From Dendrobium chrysotoxum (lineage: Eukaryota > Streptophyta > Magnoliopsida > Asparagales > Orchidaceae): a stretch of DNA of 64,000 nucleotides. How positions within the stretch are numbered: position 1 is the first letter of the stretch; each line of letters starts with the position of its first letter. The stretch covers positions 38,063,135 to 38,127,134 of the forward strand of contig CM034300.1 in the NCBI GenBank assembly GCA_019925795.1, in the 5' to 3' direction. The position numbers were made by a program, and so were the translations under genes. The notes beneath the pieces are model-generated. The model did no database searches and was not told where the DNA came from. It saw only the letters and a program-made list of their open reading frames with translations. Of the stretch, positions 1 through 12,157 are shown piece by piece.

Positions 1-589
1 TGGATAGAGAGGTTGACGCTTGGATCTTTATCCAACAAGCCTTGGGAAGGGATGCTGACGTCCCGTAACGGCTGGCCGTATTGGGATGTGGATGGATAGA
101 GTTTTTGGCGGCGGATATGAATGAGAGGAGTAGACGACAAAAATATCATTCAACTGAAGTAGCAGAAAAACTTCTGTTGTTTTCCAATGATATTAGATAA
201 AGTTATCATTAATTTTCTTCCACTTCTTCTTTGTTATTTGTTGTAGATAATTTTTTTATATAGATTTGTTGTGTCCTGAAATATTTACGATAATAAAAAA
301 ATATAAATTTCAGTGTCATAATTTTATACGAAGATCTAGCACACAAACAGATGAAAGATAGGACGTAACATTCATAAAAGGCACCAGAGTTTTTTACGTT
401 AAAGCCTTAGAAAATGGGAAAAACCACAGGGCCTTGCCTAGTTAAAATGAATCAATTAGTGTTTGCAGTTGATTACAAATAAGGCCCTTTCTTGGGGGGG
501 AAGGCCTTGACTTGATGTAGCCAATATACATTATATAGAGTGCATTACATGGTAGGAATTGGAAGAATCAGTGTTGACATGTTCGTTTG
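1..589. other. Unassigned left flank
   Basis: No open frame or domain is recognisable. The minus strand between about 540 and 350 has short blocks of the kind seen at the U5 end of copia LTRs, but no terminus or primer-binding site could be placed, so no element is called. Confidence 0.3.
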
Positions 590-2355
590 GTTGGCAGGAC
601 CATAGTCGATGAGCGATGTTGGTCGAAAGGACAGTAGTCGGACGACAGTGGTCGGAAAGATCATAATCTGACGACAAATGTTAGAACAACCGTAATCAGG
701 TGACAGTGGTCGGAATGACCGTAATCGATGGGCGACGATGGTGAAAAAGACTGTAGTCAAGTGACGATGGTCGGAAGGACTGTAATCGATGGCGACGGAG
801 GTCAAAAAAATTGTATTCGAGATGGTGGTCTGAGAGACCTTAATTAGCGAGTGACGGGGGTTGGAAGGACTATAGTCCGATGACGATGGTCGAAAGGACC
901 GTTGTATGGTGACAGTGGTTGGAAGGGCTATAGTCAGCAATGGTGGTTAGAAAGACTATAGTCTGGTGACAGTGGTCGGATGGGCCGTAGTCAACGGGCG
1001 GAGGTTGGAAAGACTGTAGTAAGGTGACAATGGCCAGAAGGATCATTGTTGGGCGGTAGAGGTAGAAAAGATCGTATTCAAATGAAGCTGGTGGTCGGAA
1101 GGACATAATCAATGGGCGATAGAGGTCGGAAGGACTGTAGTATGCGATAGTAGTCAAAAAGGTCGTAGTCAATGGGTGATAGAGGTTAGAAAGATCGTAG
1201 CTGACCGTAGTTGGATAATGGTGGTCAGGGTGACTGTAGTATGGAGACGGTGATTAGAGAGATCGTAGTTGGCGGGCGATGGAGGTAGGAAGGACTGTAG
1301 TTTAACGACGGTGTTGGAAGGATAGTAATCTGGCAATGATGGTCGAAAAGACCGTAGTCAGCGATGGTGGTTAGAAGGACTGTAGTATGGTGGCGGTGGT
1401 CGAAAGGACCGTAGTTGGTTGGCGAGGGAGGTCGGAAAGACCATAGTTAGGTCATGATGATTAGAAGGATAGTAGTTGGGTGATGGAGGTCAGAAAGATC
1501 GTAGTCAGGTGACGATGGTTAGAGCAGACAATGGAGGTCAGAAAGATTATAATTGACGACAGTAGTCAGAAGGATCGTAATCGACGGGAAATTGAGGTCA
1601 AAAAGATCATAGCCGATGATGGTTATCAGAAGAGCCTTAGTTGGGCGATGGCGGCTGGGGAGACCGTAGTCTAGAGATGATGGTCAGAGAGATTGTAGTC
1701 AGCGGGCAACTGAGATTGAAAAGACCATACTCGGGTGACGATGGTCAGAAAGAATCGTAGTTGGGCAATAGAGGTCAAAAAGATTGTAGACAGGTGATGG
1801 TGGTTGGAAGGATCGTAGTCGACGGGTGACGGAGGTTGGAAAAATTATAGTCGGCGACAGTAATTAGAAGGATCGTAGTTGACGTGTGATAGAGGTTGGA
1901 AAGACTATAATCTAATAATGGTTGTTAGAAGGACTATTTTTGGGTGACGACGGTCATGGAGACCATAGTCTAGAGATGGTGGTTAAAGATACCATAGTTG
2001 GTTGGTGATGGAGGTCAGAAAAACTGTAATCTACGGGCGACGGAGGTCAGAAAGGCTGTAGTCGGGCGACAATGGTCGAAAGGATCATAGTCGGGCGAAG
2101 GAGGTTGGAAACACTATAGTCGGGCAATGGTGGGCATAAAAAATGTAGTCGACGGGAGATGGAGGTTGGAAAGACCATAGCTGGGTAACAGTGGTAAGAA
2201 GGACTATATTCGCTAGGCGACATTGGTGTCTAGGTAGAAGTCCACGGAGGCTGGTGGTTGGGTGAAAGTTCGATGACGGTCGGTGAACAAGCATAAGTCT
2301 GATGATAATTGGTCGCCAGACCTAAGTTTGATGAAAGTTCAGTGACGGTCGGTGG
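590..2355. repeat. Degenerate minisatellite, units of about 29-33 bp
   Basis: About 1.8 kb of imperfect tandem units built on a core like gtagtcgggtgacgatggtc followed by ggaaggacc. Two unit types tend to alternate, one with gacgggcgacggaggt and one with gggtgacgatggt, suggesting a dimeric higher-order unit near 60 bp. Several minus-strand open frames (up to 131 codons) run through it, but they only spell the repeat, for example recurring DYSPSN/SFRP blocks, with no domain. The purine bias on the plus strand explains the open frames. I read it as non-coding tandem repeat, possibly the transcribed leader or LTR portion of a retroelement, given the TATA box at its right edge. Confidence 0.85.
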
Positions 2356-2424
2356 TCAGGCGATGATTTCTCTTTCTTTTCTCATGTTCTCTCTCCCCCT
2401 CCCCCCTTATGAAGAATGAAGGGT

Positions 2425-2434
2425 CTATTTATAG
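2425..2434 (-). promoter_or_regulatory. TATA-like box reading toward the minisatellite
   Basis: The minus strand reads CTATAAATAG. A pyrimidine/purine-skewed stretch at about 2380-2410 and then the minisatellite lie downstream. This resembles plant core promoters and retrotransposon LTR promoters. The repeat would be transcribed leftward. No LTR ends or ORF were found to confirm it. Confidence 0.4.
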
Positions 2435-3516
2435 TTTTATGAGTGACATGGCTAGAAAATAGATAGAAGTTTAAGGGCATGCTGGGAGTGTTTTGGATGG
2501 ACAACGGATATTAATTCCCTTGATAATAGACTATTTATCAAGCATTTGAGTGTCTTAATGATATCAAAATTTAGTGATCTTAGGCTCGTTGGATTCATCT
2601 CATTGAGCCGCTTGATTTGACTATAAGCATGTCATAATTAGAAATCATTGGGTTTATTTTTAGTATCATTGGGTTCGTCTTTTAGAGATGTTTAATTTGA
2701 TTATGAGTTTATTGAAATTGGAGTTCAGATGATTCTGGATTTAATTTTTGGATGTTTCCAATCAGAATTTGGCTTGAGATTCATGCTCAATCAAAAAATT
2801 GTTTTAATGATATATCGAGATTAAACTTCTTGTAGCTAGATCGGACATGTCAATGGTTGGTAAGTAGCCTCGAATATGGATGAGTAATTCCTATAGAGAC
2901 AAATGACCTCAATGACTCAGATTGGTCAAGATGAGTCCTTCGATGGGACTTATAATCTTCCTCACCTAGATTAGTCTTCATTTTACAATCTCTCTGAGGA
3001 AGAGTGTTATGTATCAACAAGCTGATGCCAACCAACTTGTTACGAGGTCACATTTCCTTTAGGTGAGTTCCTTTCTTTGGTAATGTGACTTTTTTGATCG
3101 AGACTTTTGGTAGGTACATTTCAGGTACCAAAGGGTTTCCAACATAGGCTTATTCAAGTATAAACTTAGTTCCCTTATTTACTTGACCCATTGAAGCTAA
3201 GGATGAGTTGTGAAAAGAATAAGTGAATTAAAAACAAACATTTATTATTTTCACTGGATATTAATGAAGACAAAGTAAAAATTACTACATTGTCATTACT
3301 ATAACATCATATGTCATGTATATTCTATATTATGACTCTGATTTGACCTTCAACATTATCTTTTCTTATAAGTTGCATCAAATGTGTATGACACTATCAT
3401 ATTTGTTTCTTTAACTCCTAATTATTACCTAGTGACTAGTTCAAGTTTGCTTACTTGAATCCTATTAAGCTAGTTGATGTGAGTTACAAGAGCTTGAAGA
3501 GGGCCTTCCTCGTAAG
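2435..3516. other. Unassigned base-locus sequence left of copy A
   Basis: No recognisable domain. Its minus strand may continue into 32378-32558 across the copy A insertion (see findings). Nothing else was seen. Confidence 0.3.
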
Positions 3517-5430
3517 TGTAAGGCTGAGGAAAAGAAATCTAGCTCACCTATGATTTCTGGGATTTTTAGTTTTAAAATTGAACACATCATTATGAATGAT
3601 ATATCACCTCGGAAGGCAAAAATATTATTTTCTAATGGGTTCATATTAAAAAATTATGAGTTCATCCTAATTATCATAGTCAAATTTTTGGAAGAGCCAT
3701 ATATAACCCCTAAGGGTCAAAATGATGTTTGATTTAGTATTCGACTATGATAATCTGGATAAAGGATCATTAATTTCATAATTAAAGTTGTGATAATAAA
3801 ATGATATATCTTCTCAAGGAAAGAAGATATCGTTTACTATTAACCTTTTGAATATAACAATAATGATCGTTATTAATTTTAATTTTTCTAAAGAAAAAAT
3901 AATTGAATTTTAAAAAATCAATCTAGGTTCTTTAAATCTCTTATAAGTGCAAGCTCTCGTAGTTAATTACATCATATGAAACTTAAATTTCCTACGAAAA
4001 CTCTCGATTAAAATAATGGTAAATTTTTTTTTGAATTTTTGAGCAGTGATATCAAAGGAAGTGAGGTTTGAATTTCAATTATGATTGGATTAAATTTTGA
4101 ATAGTTATTCTAGAGGTCAAAGGATGAAAGATAGGAGATGTTTTGGGATTATTAAATATTTTAGAAACACCCCAGCCTATCCTATGTGTCGGGCTTTAAG
4201 TTTTGATTTTGAGAGATTTTTTAATTTGAGTTAATCAATTTATCGGAATGGTGGGATTAGATTCCCGAAGGCTAAGTACTTAATATTTAAAATATGCCTC
4301 AGAATCTAGTTCTAAATTGGAATTGAACAACAATAACTCGAACCTAGCTTATGCAGTACAAATCTAGACTTACCCCGGCTTGGATTGGGGAGCTAGCTAA
4401 TCACCTAGGCGCTTAAAATCTATGTGTCTGATCTCTTTTATGAAAGAGTGGTAGGGATGTTGTTTAATTAATTTTGATGAATTGGGGCCAACATCTAGAG
4501 TAGATCCTAATTGGCCCCTTAACACATATAGGGTGATTTGATGCTTGAAAGTAAAATGCAATTAAAAAGTTTGACTCTTTTAATTTGTTTCTAATGTAAT
4601 GCATGCTAATTGACTCTTTGAATGCATAAATTGAATATGAAGTAGTTTTAAATAAGGCTTAAAAATAAGTTTTTTTCTTGAGATTGCACAACATCTCCTT
4701 GACAGAACTGCATCGTAATAGGTCAGGTAGTTTGCGAGAACTCATAGGCGGGGAGGTGCCTAACAAAGAAGAGAAGAAAATAATATGAATGCATGAGAAC
4801 TCTGGATAAACCCGTGCTTACTTCTTAAATCGTTAGAGTTTTTATGCGAGCTTAAATTTTTAATTAATTTTGAATAAAAATAGTTTTTAATCGTACCCTC
4901 ACGAGCCTCTGATTGAATCCAGGTTAAAGCAAAAGTGGCATGCAATAAAAAAACCTAGAAAAGTCATGCAATTCTTACTACACAATCAATGCAAATAAAT
5001 CAATCAAATCAATTAATAATTAAATAAATTCAAAGTCTATTTGGTAAGTATCACTTAATTTATAACCCAGTGTCTATAAAAATTAAAAGTAGCCGGGTAC
5101 CACTGATAATAACCTGAATTCTACTCCTAAGACATAAGTGACTTTGAGAATGAGATTCTTCTATATCTTCACTTCTTCATCCTTCAGCGAGCTTATTAGA
5201 TTCGTCAGGTTTGGATATCAAAATAAAAAAGAAACTCCTCCCCGAAGGAGTGTTTTCTTTTCTTTTTGGATATTTAAAATCATCCAAACTTGGATCTCCA
5301 AATAAAGATGAACCTTCCCTATGGGATGTTCCCTTCTCTTTGGATCCCAAATAGGATGGTGATATCCCATTTCAAAGGTCAACTTTTATATTACAACTTA
5401 ATCAAATTAAATTACATATGAGAAATTAAA

Positions 5431-5443
5431 AGACTCTAGGCAA
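5431..5443. repeat. Left target-site duplication of the LINE
   Basis: agactctaggcaa (with up to three preceding A) recurs at 12031-12043 directly after the LINE poly(A). Copy B has a single related site near 47910-47930 without an insertion. Confidence 0.93.
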
Positions 5444-5637
5444 GAATTCGTTCATCATCCACGATTATACAAAAAATGGCTAGTTCGGGCTCTGGCGATT
5501 CTGAGCGCGATTCTGGTTTCCACTATTCATTGTTACGATCTTTCCTGTAGATTTGGGGTTTTTTGTTCTGATTTCGTACTGCGGTCTTCTTTGCTGATCT
5601 TCCTGGCCTTTCAGCCCTAGGTCGTGCTTTTCTCCTC

Positions 5638-7062
5638 ATGGAGGCGAGTGCGTCCACCACGATTCATGCTGCTTGGGGTGTTCCGCCCTCAGTTCCGTCG
5701 GCTTCCTTGAAAGGTTTGCTTAAAAATGGTGATTTTGTCCCTGCTTCTTGGTCTTTTAAGGATGTTCTTGCGGGTTCTTCTTCTTCGAAAGAATCTAGTT
5801 TTTCGTTTACTAAATCGGTTGTTTGAGGTGTCCCTGCGATTTTAATGTCTGAAGATGATATACTTAAGCTTGCTACGCCATTTCAATTCACCCTCGTTGG
5901 TAAGTTCTCTGTTCGACGCCCTAATCTTGACGCGATAAGGATTTTCTTCTGATAACTGAAGCTTTCGGGGAATTTTTCGATAGGTTTACTTGATGCGAGG
6001 CATGTTTCTATTCAGTTGTCCAATGACCTTGATTATAGTAGAGTTTTTGCTAGGCGTTCTTACTATATCCTTAACTGTCAAATGAGACTATTAAAATGGA
6101 CTCCCTTCTTTGATGTTAAAGAGGAATCCCCAATTGTTCCTATCTGGATTTCTTTCCCTAATTTGCGATTGCATTTTTTTAACTCATCGGTTTTGCATGC
6201 GTTGGGTTCTATCTTTGGAAGGCCTCTCCAAACCGACCAAGCGACGGCTTCCCGATCGAGGCCTTCAGTTGCGAGGGTGTTGGTTGAGGTCGATATTACT
6301 AAGAAGCATACTAAAGAGGTGTGGATAGGGTCGGAGAACTCTGGGTATGTTCAAAAAGTCGAATTTGAAAATGTGCCTGATTTCTGTGTGCATTGCAAGA
6401 TACATGGTCATTCTATTACTAATTATTTTATGGCTCATCCTCAACTACGGAAGAATAATGATAACACTAGATCTGTTATTTCTCCCACTGTTCCTGAATC
6501 GGTTTATCCTAAAGTGGCTGAGCCGATGAATATCAAAGATTACAATGAGGTTGGAGATGATGTTGGAGATGACATAGAGAAGGTTTCCTTAAATTCTCCC
6601 CTAAGAGATAAGGAGTTAGAGGTTACCACAAAGGTTGACTCTTTTGAAAATTTAGTTACAGAGGAGGAAACTGAGCTTCCGTTTGTGAATGGGAATGAAA
6701 GGATTGGAGGTCAATCTAATGAGCCGTTGATCAATGATGGAATGGAGGGAAATAGGGAACTAGTTGTTGTTGTTCAAAATGGGTGTGTGGGTGATGGAAT
6801 TAGAGAAGAAGGAGGTGGAAATGTGGTTGAGCATACCATTAGTAACAGCAACAATTCTCAAGCTAGTGAGGAGGATATTAATGGGGATTTGGAGGAGGGG
6901 GAAGTGGGTACTCTTAGGGATTATCTTAAGGATTCTACTATCAACTCTATGTCATCTTCTATTGTGAAGGCTAATATTATGGATGAGAACTTTAGTGTGG
7001 TTGCCAAAAAGAAAGGAAGGAAAAAAATTTATTCCAGCTGGTTCCACCTCTATGGCCACTAG
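5638..7062 (+). pseudogene. LINE ORF1 protein (RNA-binding, DUF4283 + zinc knuckle), broken
   Basis: One reading frame runs from the ATG at 5638 to the stop at 7060-7062, but it carries stops at 5824-5826 (TGA) and 5950-5955 (TGA TAA). The frame between and after the stops still reads a DUF4283-type domain (about 5850-6350, with the VGKF and GLLDARHV blocks typical of plant L1 ORF1), then a CCHC-like knuckle at about 6381-6430, then an acidic, low-complexity C-terminal part. In the knuckle, C-x2-C-x4-H-x4 is followed by Tyr where the last Cys is expected. The product would bind element RNA and form the ribonucleoprotein. The basic KKKGRKK stretch near the end may also contact nucleic acid. 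The ORF2 start lies 20 bp downstream. Confidence 0.9.
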
Positions 7063-7082
7063 AGCTTCTAATCTTTCTTTTA

Positions 7083-10000
7083 ATGGTTAAAGCTTTAATT
7101 TGGAATATTAGGGGTGTGGGTGGTTCTTTGTCTAAGGATCGTGTGAAAAACTTATGCAGGATTCATGGTATTCAACTTTTGGTTTTTCTTGAGCCTCTTA
7201 TTATTGCTTCTAAGTTAACTAACGTTTGCACTAAATTGGGTTTTCACTCTTCTTTTGGTAATTGTTCTAATAAAATTTGGATTTTTTGGAAATGTACCAT
7301 TACTTTAGATGTGATTGCGGATTTGCCTCAGGTTGTTCATATGAATATAAGTGTTCATCATACTTCTTGCTTTGCTTCATTTGTTTACGCATCCTGTTCT
7401 AGATATGGGAGAAAGGATCTCTGGGATCAACTTATAGGCATTTCCTCCACCATTGATGCCCTTTGGTTTGTTGGTGGGGATTTTAATTGTATCACTAAAG
7501 GTAATGAAAGACTTGGAGGTAAGAATCCTAACTTTCAGGCCATGGATGAATTTAATGATATGATTTTGCATTGTAACTTGCATGACATTGGTGTTTCTGG
7601 GAGCAATTTTACTTGGAATAGGGGTACCATGTGGCAAAGATTAGATCGCATTCTCTTTAACAATCATTGGATTTCTGTTTTCCCTAATACTTGCATTGAG
7701 GTTTTATCGCGCACTTTATCTGACCATTCCCCTTTACTTTTGAATTTTAATAAGACTAGTAGTAATTTGACTCTTCAACCTTTTAGATTTCAAAATATGT
7801 GGTTACTTGATGGGGATTTTTTATCTGTTGTTCAAAGTAACTGGGATGCCCCTTTATTTCCGTCTGATGATGTTCATGGCATGACCAGGTTCTGGTTCAA
7901 ACTCAAAAGGCTTAAGAAAAAGCTTTCTGGGTGGAACAAATGTATTTTTAAGAATATTTTTCATTGTATCTTGCATGCTGAAAAAGATGTTGAAGATGCT
8001 GAGAAGGTTTTTATGCAGAATTCTTCTTCTGATAATTTATCCAACCTTAATGATGCCAAAACCACTTTATTTAAGCTTCAAGAAAAAGAAGAAGCCTTTT
8101 GGAGATAAAAGGCTTGTTCTAAATTTCTTGTTGAAGGTGATCGCAATACCACTTACTTTCATAATATTGCTAATCATAATAAAGTTAGCAGGAAGATCCA
8201 CAAAATCCATCGTCCTGATGGGACTGTTATTGAAAACCATGATCTGATTGCTTCCTCGGGTATTGAGTACTTCCAAAAAGCCTTCAATCCTAACTTTAAG
8301 CCTGAGTTTAATACTGATTTCTCTTTTATTGATTCTGTTATTTCTGAAGAGGATAATGTGATGCTTACAAATATTCCTACTGAAGAGGAAATCTGGCTTA
8401 CTTTAAAAAGTATGAACTCGGACTCTGTGGCGGGGCCTGATGGTTATACCAATAAATTCTTTCAGAAGTCTTGGGAGATCATTAAGGCTGATCTTGTGAA
8501 TGCTGTGGTGGATTTTTTTAGGGGCAGTCCTATCCCTAAATATTTTTCTGCTACCTCTATTGTTTTAATTCCTAAGACTACTAGCTTCAATTATTGGAAT
8601 GATTTTCGTCCTATTAGTCTGTGTTCCTTTTTCAATAAACTTATTGCTAAAATTTTGATGGGGAGACTTGCTTTACTGCTTTCCAATATCATATCTTTAG
8701 AGCAAACCGGTTTTGTTAAAGGTAGATCTATTTTTGATAATGTTCTCCTGGCTCAAGAGTTAGTTCATAATTTGAATGCGAGAGTTGCTGGTGGCAACAT
8801 TATTTTTAAAATTGATATTACTAAAGCTTATGATAACCTTAATTGGGAATTCTTGTATGAAATTTTAAGATTGTTTGGGTTTGACTTGCAATTCATAAAT
8901 CTTATTAAGCAAAGTATTGAATCCTGTTATTTTTCTGTTATTATTAATGGGCAGTCTCATGGTTTCTTCAAATCTTCGCAGGGATTAAGACAGGGTGATC
9001 CCCTCTTGCCCGGTCTTTTTATTATTGCGGTGGAATTTTTATCTCGTGGTCTTAACAATCTTTTTATGAGACATCCTTCTATGTATTTTAAAACTGCTGG
9101 TGGTCTTCCTATTACCCATTTGAGTTTTGCGGATGACTTCATTATTTTTTCTAATGGGTCTATTAACAAGTTACATAATCTTTTCAAGTTCCTTAAATCT
9201 TTCCAACTGGCTAGTGGGCTGATTTTTAATGCCTCCAAGAGCTGTTTCATTCCTGCTAAGTCTATTTCTGTGTCTCGTATTAATACCATTGAGAGTAAAT
9301 TTGGTCTTTGCAAGAGACTTCTTCCTATGAAGTATTTGGGTTCTCATCTCTATATTGGAAAGAAAAGGTCTCATTTATTCGACGATATCTTAACTGCTGT
9401 GATTAGTAAACTTTCCTCTTGGGCTTTCAATTGTCTTTCCTATGGTGGTAGGTTGGTTCTCATTAAGCATGTCTTATGTTCTATTCCTATATACTTGCTA
9501 CACACTTTATGGCCGACCTCTAATGTGTGTAGAAGAATGGAAACTTTATTTAATAAATTTCTGTGGGGGTCTAAGGATGGTAATAGTTCTATTATTTGGG
9601 GTTCTTGGAGGAATTGCTCTGGCTTGAAGGAAGAGGGTAGATTAGGCTTTAAAATTTTTTCTGATATGATCCAGACGTTTAGTAATAAACTGTGGTTTAA
9701 TTTTAGAGCCAAAAAAAGTCTCTGGGCTCATTTCATGTACTCTAAGTATTGCAATGGGAAACATCCTCTCACTAGTGTTTATAAGCAAGGTAATTCTTTC
9801 AATTGGAAAAGATTATGTTTCATTAAGTGGGAAGCCGAAGAATTTATTCAGTGGGGGCTGGGTGCTGGGAATATTTTCTTTTGGCAAGACAAATGGCTAG
9901 GAAATTTCTCGATTGATAATCGTTTACATACTCAGTCTATCTCTAGTTGCAAAGTTAAAGATTTTGTTATCAATGGCAGTTGGAACACGGTTCTGCTCTC

Positions 10001-11189
10001 TAACATTGTTCCTGAATTTATTATTAGGTTAGTTACTAATATTTCTATTCATATAGATGAAGAGGATCGCATAATGTTTAACTGTTCCAATGATGGTTTG
10101 TTCAATACGAATAATGTTTGGAAATCTATTAAGCATTCCTTACCTAACAATAACATGTTTTTAGCCTACTGGTATGCTAGCATTCCTCCTACTTACTCTT
10201 TTCTTATTTGGAGGATCTTACATAACTATTTGCCTGTGGATAACTTATTAGTCAAAAAAGGATTTTATATTGTTTCCAAATGTCAATGTTGTTATCATAT
10301 CGAAAATATGATACATGTTTTTGTGCAAGGGCCTATTGCTATGAAAGTTTGGGTTTATTTTGACAATTTGTTTAATGTATTAACCTACACTAGACTTCAT
10401 ACTGTTTGTGATTTCCTCAAAGAGTGGTTTACTCCGTTTAAAGGACATATTAGAAATATTCTTCCTGTCATCATTTGTTGGTTTCTGTGGAGTAGTAGGA
10501 ATGCTTCTAAACACGATAATATTAAGATGGATGCTTCCAATGTGATTATTAAAGTCAAGAATAAAATTATTCAGCTTTTTACTGCTAACTTAATTACTGC
10601 TCAAGCTTTCAAAGGATATCTTCATGTGGCTTGTGAGCTTGGATTGAATTTTAGCCCTACTGTTCGTCATAATGCTGATAGAATCATCTACTGGATTAAA
10701 CTGAAAGAAGGTAGTTTTAAACTCAACACTAATGGCTCTATGAATAGATTTAACGCGGGCTGTGGTGGGCTCATTCGGGATTCTAAGGGGTCTTTGACTA
10801 TTGCTTTTACGGGGCCGTCCAATGCTAATACTGCCATTAAAGATGAAATTGAAAGTCTCCTTTATGGTATTCAATTGTGCTTATCCCTTGGCATAACCAA
10901 TCTTTGGATTGAAATTGATGCTATGCTTTTATTGAACTATCTTAGTGATAACAAATCCTCTAATCCGAACTATTACTATATGCTTAGAGATATTAAGTAT
11001 CACCTTTCTTGCATTACTTACAATATCTCTCATATTTTGAGAGAAGGGAACGCTGCTGCTGATGCCTTGGCTAAAAGAGGTTGCAATCTTTCTGGCTTTA
11101 CTGAATTTAACGAACAGAATTTTCCAACTGAGATTAAAGGTTTGTTGAGGTTGGATCGGTTGGGGCTCCCTTACATCAGGTCTAACTGA
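7083..11189 (+). pseudogene. LINE ORF2: endonuclease-reverse transcriptase-RNase H, one nonsense codon
   Basis: A single frame of about 1,369 codons is interrupted only by TAA at 8106-8108. Domains in order: APE-type endonuclease (7083 to about 7760) with WNIRG, FLEP, GGDFN, LDR and SDH motifs all present; linker with the stop; reverse transcriptase (about 8530-9400) with KIDITKAYD, GLRQGDP and FADD; zf-RVT region (about 10160-10350), with the final Cys apparently lost; RNase H (about 10700-11080). In RNase H the first catalytic Asp is Asn (LNTNGS), while the later acidic residues and the NAAADALAKRG block remain. The endonuclease would nick target DNA and the RT would copy element RNA in the nucleus. 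The premature stop separates endonuclease from RT, so the copy is not autonomous. Confidence 0.95.
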
Positions 11190-12030
11190 TTCTGTTTGGG
11201 TTTTTCTTTTTTCTGTCGGTTTTGCTTTGGTTGTCTGTTTGGGTTGGGTGCTGTTGCATGAGTGGGAGTTGGTTAAGTTGGTTCTCTCCATGGTTTGGAC
11301 TATTGGTGTTGGGTTTGTTTTTTTATTATTTTTTTGGTTGTATTATCATAAATCAGCTGCTATTCCTGGCTGCATCTTTTGCAACCTCCTTTGTGTAAGT
11401 GCTGTTTACTTACGTTGCTCTGATCTTTTCGGTGTTAACCTGCATTTTGTCTGCTTGGGGCTGTTTTATTTATGTATGAAGATGATGGGGAATTGCCTGA
11501 TTTCAATTGCCTTTATCACCTGGGATTTCTTTAACTCTAGTTTTTTCCTTGGTTATAATTTTGTAGCTTGTTATCGTTACATAATTACCTGTTGCTGCCC
11601 GAATTTCATTGATAGTATTTTGCTGCTTAACCTCATGGTTGGGAGGTATTTTTCTAATTACTGTTTAATTGTAGTTAATGTTACTCTCTTTATTAGTGTT
11701 ACCTTGCCTTTTAGTTTTTGTTTAGTGTCCTTGCAGGCCTCCTTTTGCAGGTTTTTGGAGACTAGTGCTCATTTTGTGCAGGGACCTATTTTTGCTGGGA
11801 AGGTGATGCTTAAGGCGTCTATCTATTTACTCCTTCTCATTATTTTTAGAATGTTGCTAGTTCTCTTTGTACTTGTGATTAGCAGGGATATCCGGCTCTT
11901 AGGTTTTCTTTTTGAGTTTTTTATAGCTCTTTTGAGCGGTAGTGAGCTGGAGGTCCCTTTAAGGACCTTGTACCTTTTTTCTGAATATTAACACGGAGGC
12001 CCGTCAGTGGGTTTTAACCAAAAAAAAAAA
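11190..12030 (+). other. LINE 3' UTR with terminal hairpin and poly(A)
   Basis: T-rich 3' untranslated region. A perfect 6-bp stem AGGTCC/GGACCT with loop CTTTAA lies at 11951-11968, about 50 bp before the A tail (about 12020-12030). Plant L1 and SINE 3' ends often carry such a hairpin for RT recognition. An open frame of 254 codons (11227-11991) spans most of the UTR; it encodes a very hydrophobic polypeptide, as expected from T-rich sequence, and is not called as a gene. Confidence 0.8.
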
Positions 12031-12093
12031 AGACTCTAGGCAACCTGTAGGGTTATCATAAGTAATTAATATTAAAATAAATATTTTAAGCAG

Positions 12094-12094
<1 letters not shown>

Positions 12095-12156
<62 letters not shown>
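12095..12156. repeat. (TA)n microsatellite
   Basis: About 30 uninterrupted TA dinucleotides inside copy A. Absent at the matching place in copy B (about 47980). Confidence 0.97.

Positions 12157-12157
<1 letters not shown>

Larger units (their letters stand above)
5444..12030 (+). mobile_element. L1-type LINE (non-LTR retrotransposon)
   Basis: A 6.6 kb element with 5' leader (5444-5637), ORF1 with DUF4283 and zinc-knuckle region, ORF2 with endonuclease, reverse transcriptase, zf-RVT and RNase H, an 0.8 kb T-rich 3' UTR, and a short A tail. It is flanked by a 13-16 bp target duplication and appears full length. Three in-frame stops in ORF1 and one in ORF2 make it defective. It lies inside copy A of the giant repeat, and copy B supplies the empty-site comparison. 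Transposition of this class is by target-primed reverse transcription. Confidence 0.95.

Noticed and set aside
545..2294. Three minus-strand open frames as genes
   Set aside because: They spell the 30-bp minisatellite; no domain and no codon signature.
11227..11991. 254-codon open frame as a membrane-protein gene
   Set aside because: It lies in the T-rich 3' UTR of a LINE. Hydrophobic composition follows from T-richness, and no family is recognisable.
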